10,759 nt of DNA from Gammaproteobacteria bacterium (GTDB lineage: Bacteria; Pseudomonadota; Gammaproteobacteria; Pseudomonadales; Halieaceae): contig PDSN01000156.1 of NCBI GenBank assembly GCA_002748505.1, forward strand, positions 1 to 10,759, in the 5' to 3' direction. The notes beneath the pieces are model-generated. The model had not been told where the DNA came from. It was given only the letters and a program-made list of their open reading frames with translations, and searched no databases. This document shows positions 1 to 7,088 of this stretch, piece after piece; the first letter of the stretch is position 1, and every line of letters starts with the position of its first letter. The translations under genes and the position numbers were made by a program.

Positions 1-2811
1 GGCCGGGTGGCCATTGCAACGCTGCTTGAGCGCACGGTGGTGTTGACTGAGCATCCGCATGTTAAGTTTTTTATCGACTTTCATGCGGTTGGCGCGGCGC
101 AGCACGTACCGCTATGGGGCGAGCCGCCTATTGTTGACGATGGGGCATTTACGGCTATTTTGCCCGTGTCGGTGGGTGAGCTTCGGCTGTGGGCCTGGTA
201 TGCAGGTGGGCAACCGCCTCTGCCGTTAACCGTGTGGGTAATGCGTTCAGTGTTGTTGTTATTTGCCCTTGCGAGTGTGTTATTTGCGAAACGCTATTGG
301 TTGAAGCTTAAAGATGTACAAACTATGGTGCGCCGCCTGCGCAATTTATTTTCCTACTCGCCTATTCCAGCGGGAGCCATGCTCTCGGCAAAGTCTTCAT
401 TACATGTGAACGCCGCCTTTGAAGACTGCTATGGTTATGACATTGCTGAGCTTGAAAAACTGCGCAAAGAGCAGGGTATGCGTGCTGTGTTGCGGCTTCT
501 GTTTCCCGATCCTGTGCAATATCGCAGAACCTTAAAAACCTGGGCCCAGCAAGTACGCTGCGGCGAAGCGGGTCTTCACACCCCTACGAGTGTGGTGCTG
601 CGCTGTAAAGACGGTTCGACAAAGCTCGCTCTGCTCAATGTTATTCTGATGAATCACCCCAGCGTCGATGAATGGATTGCGGTGTTGATGGATGTAGAGG
701 AAGAGCGCAAGGCCAACGAGCAAAACCAGTTGTATTCCCAGGTATTTAATGCCGTACAAGAGGCCATTTTAATAACCGATACCAAGGACAACGTGGTTGA
801 CATCAACCCTGCGTACAATGCCATTACCGGTTATAGCAAAGAGGAGCTGGTGGGCAGAGTTATACCCAGGGTTTATACAGATCAGCAGGGCGAAGCGTTC
901 TTCGATGCGATGGAAACGGCACTTGAAAAGACCGGATTGTGGCGCGGCGAATACTGGTCATGGCGTAAAGATGACGAGTTTTATCAGCGTGATATGTCCG
1001 TGTCTGCGGTTTACGATAACGAGGGCAAAGCCACTCATTATGTGTCGGTGTTTACCGATGCGACCGAGAAAAAACGCCAGCAAAAAGAGCTGGAGTTGAT
1101 GAAGCATTTTGATTTGCTGACACACTTGCCAAATCGCACCCTGTTTACGGATCGATTTGAACAGGCTGCCGCGCGATGTCGGCGCAACGGTACCCTGATT
1201 GCCGTGTGCGTTTTCGATCTGGATGAATTCAAGCAAATTAACCACGATTACGGCGAGGCCCTGGGCGACCAGCTTTTGATCGCGGTGTCCAACCGGATTC
1301 GCATGAGCGTGCGCGAGGAAGACACTCTGTCGCGCTTCGGCGGTGATGAGTTTATCCTGTTGCTAGGTGACATTGATACTGCTGACAGCTGCGTTCAAAC
1401 ATTGGAGCGTATTCAGGAGAACCTGCGCTATCCCTACGATCTTGATGGCCAGCAAATCAAAACCAGCGCGTCTGTGGGTGTGACTTTGTATCCACAGGAT
1501 GACGATGATTTGGATATTTTATTACGCCACGCGGATCAGGCTATGTATCAGGCCAAATTGACCGGTCGCGACACCTACTGCCTGTTTAACCGCGAAAACG
1601 ATCAGCGTTTGGTCGAGCAACATGACCGCCTGCGGAGTATAGAAAAAGCCCTGGCTGATGAGCAGTTTGTACTGTATTACCAACCCAAGGTGAATTTGTC
1701 CACCGGAGAGGTGTTTGGCGCAGAGGCCTTGATTCGCTGGAATCATCCCGAGCGCGGCGTGCTGCCTCCCGGTGCATTTTTACCCCATGTGGATGGCCAC
1801 CCCGTTGAATTGAAAATGGGGCACTGGGTAATCCTTGCCGCCTTGAAGCAGATGGATATCTGGCATCAACAGGGGCTGGAATTCCAGGTCAGTATTAACA
1901 TTTCTTCGTTTCATATGCAGTCCGGATTATTCTATACCCAGTTGCAGGAGGCGTTGGCGCGCTACCCTGATATCAAGCCGTCGAACCTGCAAATTGAGGT
2001 ATTGGAGAGCAGCACACTGGCAGATATCACCTCGATTCGCGATATGGTTGCTGCTTGTCACAATGAACTGGGGGTGTCTATTGCTCTGGATGATTTTGGC
2101 ACGGGCTACTCATCCTTAACGCATATTAAAGAACTTAGCGCCGATACGGTGAAAATCGATCAAACCTTTGTGCGCGATATGCTTGAAGACCCCAACGACT
2201 ACGCCATTGTTGACGGTGTGGTGCGCCTGGCTGACGCCTTCAACCGATGCGTGGTGGCGGAAGGGGTGGAAGAGGCCGAACACGGTCTGATGCTTATGGC
2301 GATGGGTTGTACTCACGCGCAGGGTTATTGTATTGCCAAGCCGATGCCGGCCAGTGAGTTGCCGGCATGGATAAAGAATTACGAGCACCACGCGACCTGG
2401 GGAGCCTTCCCGTTTGGTAAATTGACGCCTGCCGAAAGCCAGCTGGTGATTTTGAAAATGAGCTTCGGCCACTGGGCAGCGCAAATTGAAAGGAATATGA
2501 AGTTGGCGCAGCGTGAGTCGAATGGGCAGTATTGCGCGATTCGCGGCGACAGCCACTGTCACTGTAATGTCTGGTTAGAGCGCGAAAAGCGCAGCCATTT
2601 GTTCGATCAAACATGGCTGGCAAAACTTGACGTACTTCACCAAGAGGCGCATACCTTGGCGGATGAAATTGACAGGCTGGAGCAGGGGTCGCAGCAGGTT
2701 TTACAGGCCATCAAATACAGCGAGTTTGAAGGCGTCAGAGACGCTTTGCTTGCGCTCATCGACCGCCCGGTGTTTGCCACCGCACACACTGGGCGTCTGG
2801 TGAGAGTTTAG
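1..2811 (+). CDS. Membrane PAS-PAS-GGDEF-EAL c-di-GMP enzyme with C-terminal CZB zinc-binding domain (5' end outside window)
   Basis: Predicted bifunctional c-di-GMP synthase/phosphodiesterase. The frame is open to base 1, and the first start-like codon (GTG at 7) falls inside an extracytoplasmic sensor segment, so the true N terminus lies upstream. Residues are counted from that GTG. A periplasmic-type stretch (1-73) is followed by one membrane segment (about 76-95), PAS 1 (about 110-230), PAS 2 (about 243-355), GGDEF (about 366-528), EAL (about 545-790) and CZB (about 815-890). The synthase looks competent: GGDEF at 445-449, RxxD product-inhibition site at 436-439, FDLDEFKQIN present. The phosphodiesterase also looks competent: EAL at 573-575 with R577, DDFGTG at 695-700, a VKID lysine, AEGVE and QGY. 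In the CZB, H822, C851, H878 and H882 have nearly the spacing of the DgcZ zinc ligands. Which activity dominates cannot be read from sequence. The gene ends in argF's tail. Confidence 0.93.
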   Translation, partial: GRVAIATLLERTVVLTEHPHVKFFIDFHAVGAAQHVPLWGEPPIVDDGAFTAILPVSVGELRLWAWYAGGQPPLPLTVWVMRSVLLLFALASVLFAKRYWLKLKDVQTMVRRLRNLFSYSPIPAGAMLSAKSSLHVNAAFEDCYGYDIAELEKLRKEQGMRAVLRLLFPDPVQYRRTLKTWAQQVRCGEAGLHTPTSVVLRCKDGSTKLALLNVILMNHPSVDEWIAVLMDVEEERKANEQNQLYSQVFNAVQEAILITDTKDNVVDINPAYNAITGYSKEELVGRVIPRVYTDQQGEAFFDAMETALEKTGLWRGEYWSWRKDDEFYQRDMSVSAVYDNEGKATHYVSVFTDATEKKRQQKELELMKHFDLLTHLPNRTLFTDRFEQAAARCRRNGTLIAVCVFDLDEFKQINHDYGEALGDQLLIAVSNRIRMSVREEDTLSRFGGDEFILLLGDIDTADSCVQTLERIQENLRYPYDLDGQQIKTSASVGVTLYPQDDDDLDILLRHADQAMYQAKLTGRDTYCLFNRENDQRLVEQHDRLRSIEKALADEQFVLYYQPKVNLSTGEVFGAEALIRWNHPERGVLPPGAFLPHVDGHPVELKMGHWVILAALKQMDIWHQQGLEFQVSINISSFHMQSGLFYTQLQEALARYPDIKPSNLQIEVLESSTLADITSIRDMVAACHNELGVSIALDDFGTGYSSLTHIKELSADTVKIDQTFVRDMLEDPNDYAIVDGVVRLADAFNRCVVAEGVEEAEHGLMLMAMGCTHAQGYCIAKPMPASELPAWIKNYEHHATWGAFPFGKLTPAESQLVILKMSFGHWAAQIERNMKLAQRESNGQYCAIRGDSHCHCNVWLEREKRSHLFDQTWLAKLDVLHQEAHTLADEIDRLEQGSQQVLQAIKYSEFEGVRDALLALIDRPVFATAHTGRLVRV

Positions 2812-3725
2812 TCGCGTTTACTCGCTTCAAGCAGTGTCGCCATAAGCGCTTTTTGGGCGTGCAGGCGGTTTTCGGCCTCATCCCAGATAACGGTGTCCGG
2901 CGCGTCCATCAATCCCGTGCTGATTTCCTCGCCCCGGTGTGCGGGCAGACAGTGCATGTACAGGGCATCACTGGCCGCCACGTCCATCAGTGCTTCGTTC
3001 AATTGATAGTCCGCAAAGGCGGCCATGCGTTTTTGCTGTTCCTGTTCCTGCCCCATCGATGCCCATACATCGGTAACCAACAAATCCGTCCCTTTCGCCG
3101 CCTCGATGGGCGAGCGCACAATGCGCACGCGGTCGGCGTTGTCATCGAGCAGTGCCTGCTGCGGTTCAAAGCCCTCTGGGCAGGCGATGTTCAGGGCAAA
3201 GTCAAACTGACGCGCGGCATTGATATAGGATTGACACATATTGTTGCCGTCGCCGATCCAGCACACGGTTTTTCCGCTGATGCTGCCCCGGTGCTCACGG
3301 TAGGTCTGCATATCGGCAAGTAACTGGCAGGGGTGGTAATCGTCGGTCAGGGCGTTGATGACCGGCACTGATGAAAAGGCTGCGAAGCGTTCGATAATGT
3401 CGTGACCAAAGGTGCGGATCATGACGATATCGACCATCGAGGAAATTACCCGGGCGCTGTCTTCAATTGGTTCGCCGCGCCCGAGTTGTGTGTCATTGGG
3501 TGATAAAAACATGGCGTGACCACCCAATTGGGTCATGCCCGCCTCAAAAGATACGCGGGTACGTGTGGATGCTTTCGCAAAAATCATACCCAGCACATGG
3601 GCAGGATACAGACGTTGCTCTTCCCCGTCTCGTTGGGCTTTTTTCATCGCAATAGCAAGGTCGATAAGCTGGTTGAGTTCCGCTGGGGTGAAATCCTGCA
3701 GGGTAAGAAAATGCCGTAACGCCAT
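2808..3725 (-). CDS. argF: Ornithine carbamoyltransferase
   Basis: Cytoplasmic anabolic enzyme that joins carbamoyl phosphate and ornithine to citrulline in arginine synthesis. The 305-residue product has the family's usual length and all signature motifs: STRTR at 53-57 (carbamoyl phosphate binding), HPCQ at 131-134, a GDGNNMCQS segment, SMG at 223-225 (ornithine loop), and HCLPAHR at 258-264 with catalytic C259. The start is placed at the ATG at 3723-3725 because the product then begins MALRHFL, as in Pseudomonas homologues. The frame stays open upstream for 31 more codons, but that extension is not family-like, and most of it would precede the predicted transcription start. A weak GAGAG ribosome site lies 9 bases before the ATG. 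The TAA stop overlaps the stop of the convergent c-di-GMP gene. A catabolic (arcB-like) role is less likely, since no arc genes adjoin it. Confidence 0.96.
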   Translation of the reverse strand: MALRHFLTLQDFTPAELNQLIDLAIAMKKAQRDGEEQRLYPAHVLGMIFAKASTRTRVSFEAGMTQLGGHAMFLSPNDTQLGRGEPIEDSARVISSMVDIVMIRTFGHDIIERFAAFSSVPVINALTDDYHPCQLLADMQTYREHRGSISGKTVCWIGDGNNMCQSYINAARQFDFALNIACPEGFEPQQALLDDNADRVRIVRSPIEAAKGTDLLVTDVWASMGQEQEQQKRMAAFADYQLNEALMDVAASDALYMHCLPAHRGEEISTGLMDAPDTVIWDEAENRLHAQKALMATLLEASKRD

Positions 3726-3755
3726 GGTATGCTGCTCTCGTCGAGTTGAAAAACC

Positions 3756-3783
3756 AATAAAAAAAGAGGCTGATCGCCCCTTT
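3756..3783 (-). terminator. Terminator-like stem-loop with U tract in the argF leader
   Basis: Read on the minus strand, AAAGGGGC (3783-3776), loop GATCA and GCCTCTTT (3770-3763) form an 8-bp stem with one G-U pair, running straight into seven T's (3765-3759) and ATT. On the plus strand the same stem carries an A-C mismatch and lacks a T tract, so the orientation favours the minus strand. No minus-strand gene lies upstream to be terminated. The structure therefore sits in the argF 5' leader, about 31 bases before its start codon. The predicted promoter places the RNA 5' end at the base of the stem. It could act as an attenuator or as a 5' stabilising hairpin. The structure is clear, the role is not. 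Confidence 0.5.
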
Positions 3784-3789
3784 AACCAC

Positions 3790-3818
3790 ATAGTAGCCAT
3801 TTTGCGTGAGCCTGGCAA
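3790..3818 (-). promoter_or_regulatory. Predicted sigma-70 promoter of argF
   Basis: On the minus strand a -35 element TTGCCA (3818-3813, 5 of 6 to consensus) is separated by exactly 17 bases from a -10 element TACTAT (3795-3790, 4 of 6). The start of transcription would fall near 3782-3784, giving a leader of about 57 bases that begins with the stem-loop. I found no convincing arginine-repressor (ARG box) palindrome over it. Confidence 0.5.
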
Positions 3819-3845
3819 ACAGTTACACTGGGGCAGCTTCAGATG

Positions 3846-3862
3846 ATGAAGTATTACCTCAT
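3846..3862. promoter_or_regulatory. 17-bp dyad, possible operator between argF and grxD
   Basis: ATGAAGTATTACCTCAT is a near-perfect inverted repeat about base 3854, with only one arm pair mismatched (positions 3850 and 3858). It lies 28 bp upstream of the predicted argF -35 element and overlaps the weak -35 candidate for grxD, so a protein bound here could affect either gene. The core GTAnTAC resembles operators of FadR-type GntR regulators, but the flanking bases of that consensus do not match and no regulator gene is in the window. The ARG box spacing does not fit. Confidence 0.35.
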
Positions 3863-3883
3863 TTATAGGAACTGCCCTAAAAT
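3854..3883 (+). promoter_or_regulatory. Weak candidate promoter of grxD
   Basis: The -10 candidate TAAAAT (3878-3883) matches consensus at 5 of 6 positions. At 18 bases upstream TTACCT (3854-3859) matches a -35 element at only 3 of 6. Another -10-like word, TACAAT at 3912-3917, has no -35 partner. A promoter must lie in this divergent gap, but its position is uncertain. Confidence 0.3.
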
Positions 3884-3952
3884 CAGGATGGCGTCAGTAT
3901 GGTCAGGCGCGTACAATGCGCGCTGAATGCAGTTGCCCCAGAAGGAGAGAGT

Positions 3953-4291
3953 ATGAGCACTATCGACACCATTAAAGAGCAGATCGAGAAAAACCCTATT
4001 TTGCTGTACATGAAAGGCTCACCTAATCAGCCTCAGTGTGGTTTTTCCGCGCGCACGGTACAGGCTCTAATGGCCTGCGGTGAGCGTTTTGCCTACGTCG
4101 ATGTGCTGTCTAACCCGGATATCCGCGCTGAATTGCCTGCCTACGCGAATTGGCCGACATTTCCGCAACTGTGGGTGGCGGGTGAATTGATAGGCGGCTG
4201 TGATATTGTCGAAGAAATGTCGCAATCGGGTGAGTTACAGACCTTGATAAAAGCAACAGCGGCGAAGCTTGCTGAGCAGGAAACCGACTGA
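3953..4291 (+). CDS. grxD: Monothiol CGFS glutaredoxin, Grx4 type
   Basis: A 112-residue monothiol glutaredoxin of the Grx4/GrxD class. These cytoplasmic proteins hold a [2Fe-2S] cluster between two monomers and two glutathiones and act in cluster transfer and iron sensing rather than general thiol reduction. Visible features are K21, the single-cysteine active site CGFS at 29-32, the cis-proline glutathione site WPTFP at 67-71, and GGCD at 81-84. Length matches the family. The start is the ATG at 3953, preceded by a strong AAGGAGAG site (3942-3949). An in-frame upstream start near 3899 has no such site and would add a non-family extension. grxD is transcribed divergently from argF, and nothing follows it closely, so it is probably monocistronic. 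Confidence 0.96.
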   Translation: MSTIDTIKEQIEKNPILLYMKGSPNQPQCGFSARTVQALMACGERFAYVDVLSNPDIRAELPAYANWPTFPQLWVAGELIGGCDIVEEMSQSGELQTLIKATAAKLAEQETD

Positions 4292-4319
4292 TTTTTCCCG
4301 CCAGGGCCCTGGATTCCCC

Positions 4320-4350
4320 AATCGGAAGGAGGTGGGGCTCCTGAGCGATT
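4320..4350 (+). repeat. Imperfect hairpin downstream of grxD
   Basis: Inner arms AGGAG (4327-4331) and CTCCT (4338-4342) enclose a 6-base loop. Outer arms AATCG (4320-4324) and CGATT (4346-4350) extend the stem beyond a small asymmetric bulge. No run of T's follows on either strand, so it is not a standard intrinsic terminator. It could end or protect the grxD mRNA. A chance structure is also possible. Confidence 0.35.
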
Positions 4351-4440
4351 CGCTTTGGTGTGCTGCGCTTTGCTGTGTGTTAACGGCCCCCTTACAGAGA
4401 GATCTTGTCCCTCTCCGTCGCAGGGTGTGGTGTGCGGCTC

Positions 4441-4593
4441 TTAGCTGACGACGGGTTTTAACAACAGCAACACCCCCTGCAATATCAGCGCGTCCTCAAT
4501 GACTGTACGCTGCGGCTTGTAATCCGCGTATTTCAGCGGTTTAGCCGCCTCAGTTTGCGCTTTATTGTGATAAGCTGCCGGTGTTTTGCTTTT
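4441..4593 (-). pseudogene. Possible 3' remnant of a lost minus-strand gene
   Basis: Between a TAA at 4594-4596 and a TAA at 4441-4443, the minus strand reads 50 sense codons with no ATG and no plausible alternative start. The translation looks protein-like: a charged stretch followed by an aliphatic tail (VIEDALILQGVLLLLKPVVS). I do not recognise the family. It may be the tail of a gene whose front was replaced when the neighbouring receptor gene arrived, or a chance open stretch. The lack of a start argues against a working gene. Confidence 0.2.
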
Positions 4594-4624
4594 TTAACAT
4601 CAATGATAACAGTTGAGGCCCCCC

Positions 4625-7006
4625 ATGCAGCACACCCCCTTGTTTTCTCGTTCGCTACTTGCTGTGGCGATACTTTCCACAGTTGCCAGCACGGCGACAA
4701 TTGCCCAGGAGCTTGCGCTCGAAGAAGTTGTGGTGACTGCGCAAAAGCGCGAGCAAAGTCAGCAGGACGTGCCGGTGGCGGTGACTGCGCTTAGCGACCA
4801 GGTGCTGGAAGACAACGGCATTCGCGATGTCTTTGATATTCAGGCGATGGCACCGGGTCTGCGTGTGGATCAGTCGCAAAGCGCCACCGCCTCTAATTTT
4901 GCGATTCGCGGTGTGTACACCAGTTCCCAGAACTTTGGCTTGGAATCTTCCGTGGGTCTGTACGTGGATGATGTCTATCGTGCACGTCAAAGCTCCATGA
5001 TTAACAATCTGGTGGACATTCAAAGTGTGCAGGTTTTGCGCGGTCCACAGGGTACGCTGTTTGGTCGCAATACGCCCAATGGCGCGGTGCTGATTAACAC
5101 GCGAGCGCCCGATTTCAGCGGCGAGGGTTTTGTGGAATTGAGCGCCGGCAATATGAATTTATTGAGTTTGAGCGGTGCCAAGTCTTTCACCGCGATTGAG
5201 GATGTGTTGGCGTTTCGGGTGACTGGCTTTACCACCAAGCGCGACGGCTTTGTGGACGATGTGAGTCTGGGAGACGATTTGCTGAATGATCGCGATCGCT
5301 GGGGTCTGCGCGCCCAGGCATTGTACACTCCCACAGATAAGCTTTCCGTGCGCGTGGTTGTCGACCGCTCTGAAGTGGACGAAATCTGCTGTGGCGCGCC
5401 GACCTATTTGAACAATGACGGTGGTGATTTCACTCCGGATCGTCCCGATGGCAGAGGCGGTGTCGTTAGTCGCGCGGGCGCGATGACTTCAGATGCCCTG
5501 ATTGCCTCACTTGGCGGTACGGTGCTGAGCGGTGAAGATTTCTACGACAATAAAGTAGCGCTGAGTTTTGCGCCGATTTCGCAAAACGAAGACCAGGGCG
5601 TGTCGGTGCACGTGGACTATGACCTGAACAGCACCATGACCCTGACGTCTATCAGTGCCTACCGCGCTTTTGATTCCTATGACAAGTTGGACGCAGATTA
5701 TTCAGATTTGGATGGATTGGAAAATGAAAACGATGCGCAGCAATCCTCGTTTTCACAGGAGTTGCGCCTAAATTACCTGGATGAGCAGAAATCTGTCATT
5801 GGTGGTTTGTTCTATTTTACCCAGGACCTGGATAATCAGTCAGCGCTTAATGCCGGTGCACATACCGCCGCTTTAGGTGGCGTGTACGCGTTTGGTGCGC
5901 CCCTTCCTGAGGTATTTTTCCCCGCTGATGGTGCGGCGTACAATGCGGTGAGCCAGTCCCACGAGTCCTGGGCGCTGTTTAGTCAGATGGACTGGTTTTT
6001 GCGCGATGATTTAACCCTCACCGTCGGTGCGCGCTACACCTGGGAAGACAAAACCATTAAAGCGCGCTACTGGGAAGAAAATGCGGGCCCTGGCTTTGCT
6101 CAGTTTCCTCCACTGGCGCCGCGCAGTGATGTCAATGCAAGCCTGGACGACGGTAAACTGACGGGCACTTTGAAACTGTCGTGGTTTGCCGGTGACAACA
6201 CCATGCTCTACGCCTCTTACGGTACCGGCTACAAAGCAGGCGGCACCAATACCGACCGTATTCTAGAGGAATTTGATGTCATCTTTGGCGCCGAAAATGC
6301 CCAGTCCTATGAATTGGGTATGAAAGCGGAGTTTCCCGAGCAGGCGATGCGTTTAAACGTGGCTGTGCACAAAACCAAGGTGGATGATTTGCAAACTATC
6401 GCCTTCCAGGGCAACGGTTTTATGCTCGCCAACGCCGGTGTGGCCGATACCTATGGCGCGGAGGTGGAGCTGTTGTGGCAGGCCGCCGAGAGAACGCGCG
6501 TGACGGCATCGTATGCCTATTCCCACGCGGAATTTGAAGATTTTGCCGGTGGCTCCTGCTGGGTTGCCGCGCCGTTTCACAGTGGCAATGAAGATCCTGG
6601 CACTGACTTTGATCGTCTGAACCGCACCGGTGTGCAGGTCTGTGATCGCAGCGGCGGTCGTATCGCCAGCAACCCCGAAAACAGTCTGGTGCTCAACCTG
6701 CGCCAGGGTTTTATGCTCAGCAGCGATATGGAAGTCTTTGTGCTTGGTGAATACGTGTATACCGATGACACCATGACCGATACGAATAACGATCCGCTCA
6801 AAGCGCAGGACGCCTACCACGTCGTCAATCTGCGTGCGGGTGTGGACTTCTACAACTGGGATGCGCAGCTTACCCTGTGGGGGCGCAACATATTTAACGA
6901 AGAGTACCTTTCCACGGTCTTCGATGTGCCCGTTCAGTTGGGTCGCCTCAACGCCTATTCTCGCGAACCGGCGACGTTTGGTGTGACCTTGCGTAAGAAC
7001 TTCTAG
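4625..7006 (+). CDS. TonB-dependent outer-membrane receptor, substrate unknown
   Basis: A 793-residue energy-coupled outer-membrane transporter. The signal peptide is residues 1-27 (likely cut TIA/QE), followed at once by the TonB box region EEVVVTAQ (33-40), a plug domain (about 50-160, with VQVLRGPQGTLFGRNT) and a beta-barrel ending in a terminal phenylalanine (RKNF), the usual Bam recognition end. There is no N-terminal signalling (STN) domain, so it should not drive an anti-sigma cascade. The ATG at 4625 has a GAGG site 6 bases upstream; a TTG at 4613 would only lengthen the signal peptide and overlap that site. Two cysteine sets, C255-C256 and C645/C673, lie in loop-like segments and may form disulfides. 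This receptor type is often labelled iron-complex receptor, but members also take up other compounds. No transporter, enzyme or regulator adjoins it, so the substrate is unknown. Confidence 0.93.
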   Translation: MQHTPLFSRSLLAVAILSTVASTATIAQELALEEVVVTAQKREQSQQDVPVAVTALSDQVLEDNGIRDVFDIQAMAPGLRVDQSQSATASNFAIRGVYTSSQNFGLESSVGLYVDDVYRARQSSMINNLVDIQSVQVLRGPQGTLFGRNTPNGAVLINTRAPDFSGEGFVELSAGNMNLLSLSGAKSFTAIEDVLAFRVTGFTTKRDGFVDDVSLGDDLLNDRDRWGLRAQALYTPTDKLSVRVVVDRSEVDEICCGAPTYLNNDGGDFTPDRPDGRGGVVSRAGAMTSDALIASLGGTVLSGEDFYDNKVALSFAPISQNEDQGVSVHVDYDLNSTMTLTSISAYRAFDSYDKLDADYSDLDGLENENDAQQSSFSQELRLNYLDEQKSVIGGLFYFTQDLDNQSALNAGAHTAALGGVYAFGAPLPEVFFPADGAAYNAVSQSHESWALFSQMDWFLRDDLTLTVGARYTWEDKTIKARYWEENAGPGFAQFPPLAPRSDVNASLDDGKLTGTLKLSWFAGDNTMLYASYGTGYKAGGTNTDRILEEFDVIFGAENAQSYELGMKAEFPEQAMRLNVAVHKTKVDDLQTIAFQGNGFMLANAGVADTYGAEVELLWQAAERTRVTASYAYSHAEFEDFAGGSCWVAAPFHSGNEDPGTDFDRLNRTGVQVCDRSGGRIASNPENSLVLNLRQGFMLSSDMEVFVLGEYVYTDDTMTDTNNDPLKAQDAYHVVNLRAGVDFYNWDAQLTLWGRNIFNEEYLSTVFDVPVQLGRLNAYSREPATFGVTLRKNF

Positions 7007-7020
7007 ACATAATGGTTTGA

Positions 7021-7088
7021 CCTGCCCTACCTCAACGCTCGTGGATTACCATGGAAAACCGTGGCAGAGCCACATTGAGGAGGGCAGG
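7021..7088. repeat. 68-bp imperfect inverted repeat between convergent genes
   Basis: The left arm CCTGCCCTACCTCAA (7021-7035) pairs with the right arm TTGAGGAGGGCAGG (7075-7088) over 14 bp with one bulged A. The 39-base loop contains two further small stems: CCATGG/CCGTGG around AAAA (7049-7064, one wobble) and GTGGC-AGA-GCCAC (7061-7073). These two share bases, so they are alternatives. No T tract follows on either strand. It sits between the ends of the receptor gene and metG and may serve as a two-way 3' end structure. The word AATGG occurs on both sides (7012-7016 and 7089-7093). A small mobile repeat is the alternative. Confidence 0.7.

Larger units (their letters stand above)
4292..4624. 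other. 333-bp intergenic region between grxD and the receptor gene
   Basis: The region has no complete gene. It contains a perfect 12-bp palindrome CCAGGGCCCTGG (4301-4312), an imperfect hairpin (4320-4350), a start-less minus-strand reading stretch (4441-4593) and the receptor's ribosome site GAGG (4615-4618). I looked for a receptor promoter and found no -35/-10 pair with acceptable spacing, and for a Fur box and found only a 10 of 19 match over 4599-4617. No intrinsic terminator with a T tract follows grxD. Confidence 0.6.

Noticed and set aside
1488..1500. DnaA-box-like TATCCACAG
   Set aside because: It is a single imperfect site inside the EAL protein's coding sequence, with no cluster of boxes or AT-rich region, so no origin is implied.
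2853..3323. Long plus-strand open frame inside argF
   Set aside because: It is antisense to a fully conserved argF and has no recognisable domain, so it is a shadow of the real gene.
3726..3818. N-terminal extension of argF starting at an upstream in-frame ATG (MPGSRKMATMWLKG...)
   Set aside because: It is not family-like, its start codons lie upstream of the predicted transcription start, and the stretch contains the promoter -10 region and the stem-loop.
3907..3925. GCGCG/CGCGC inverted repeat before grxD
   Set aside because: It is a five-bp stem in GC-rich sequence with no T tract or conserved context, and is likely chance.
4599..4617. Fur-box-like AATGATAAC just upstream of the receptor gene
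   Set aside because: Only 10 of 19 positions match the classical Fur box, the match is confined to one side, and it sits almost on the ribosome site. This is too weak to claim iron regulation.
7021..7088. Integron attC site
   Set aside because: The arms lack the RYYYAAC and GTTRRRY core sites and no integron integrase or cassette array is present.
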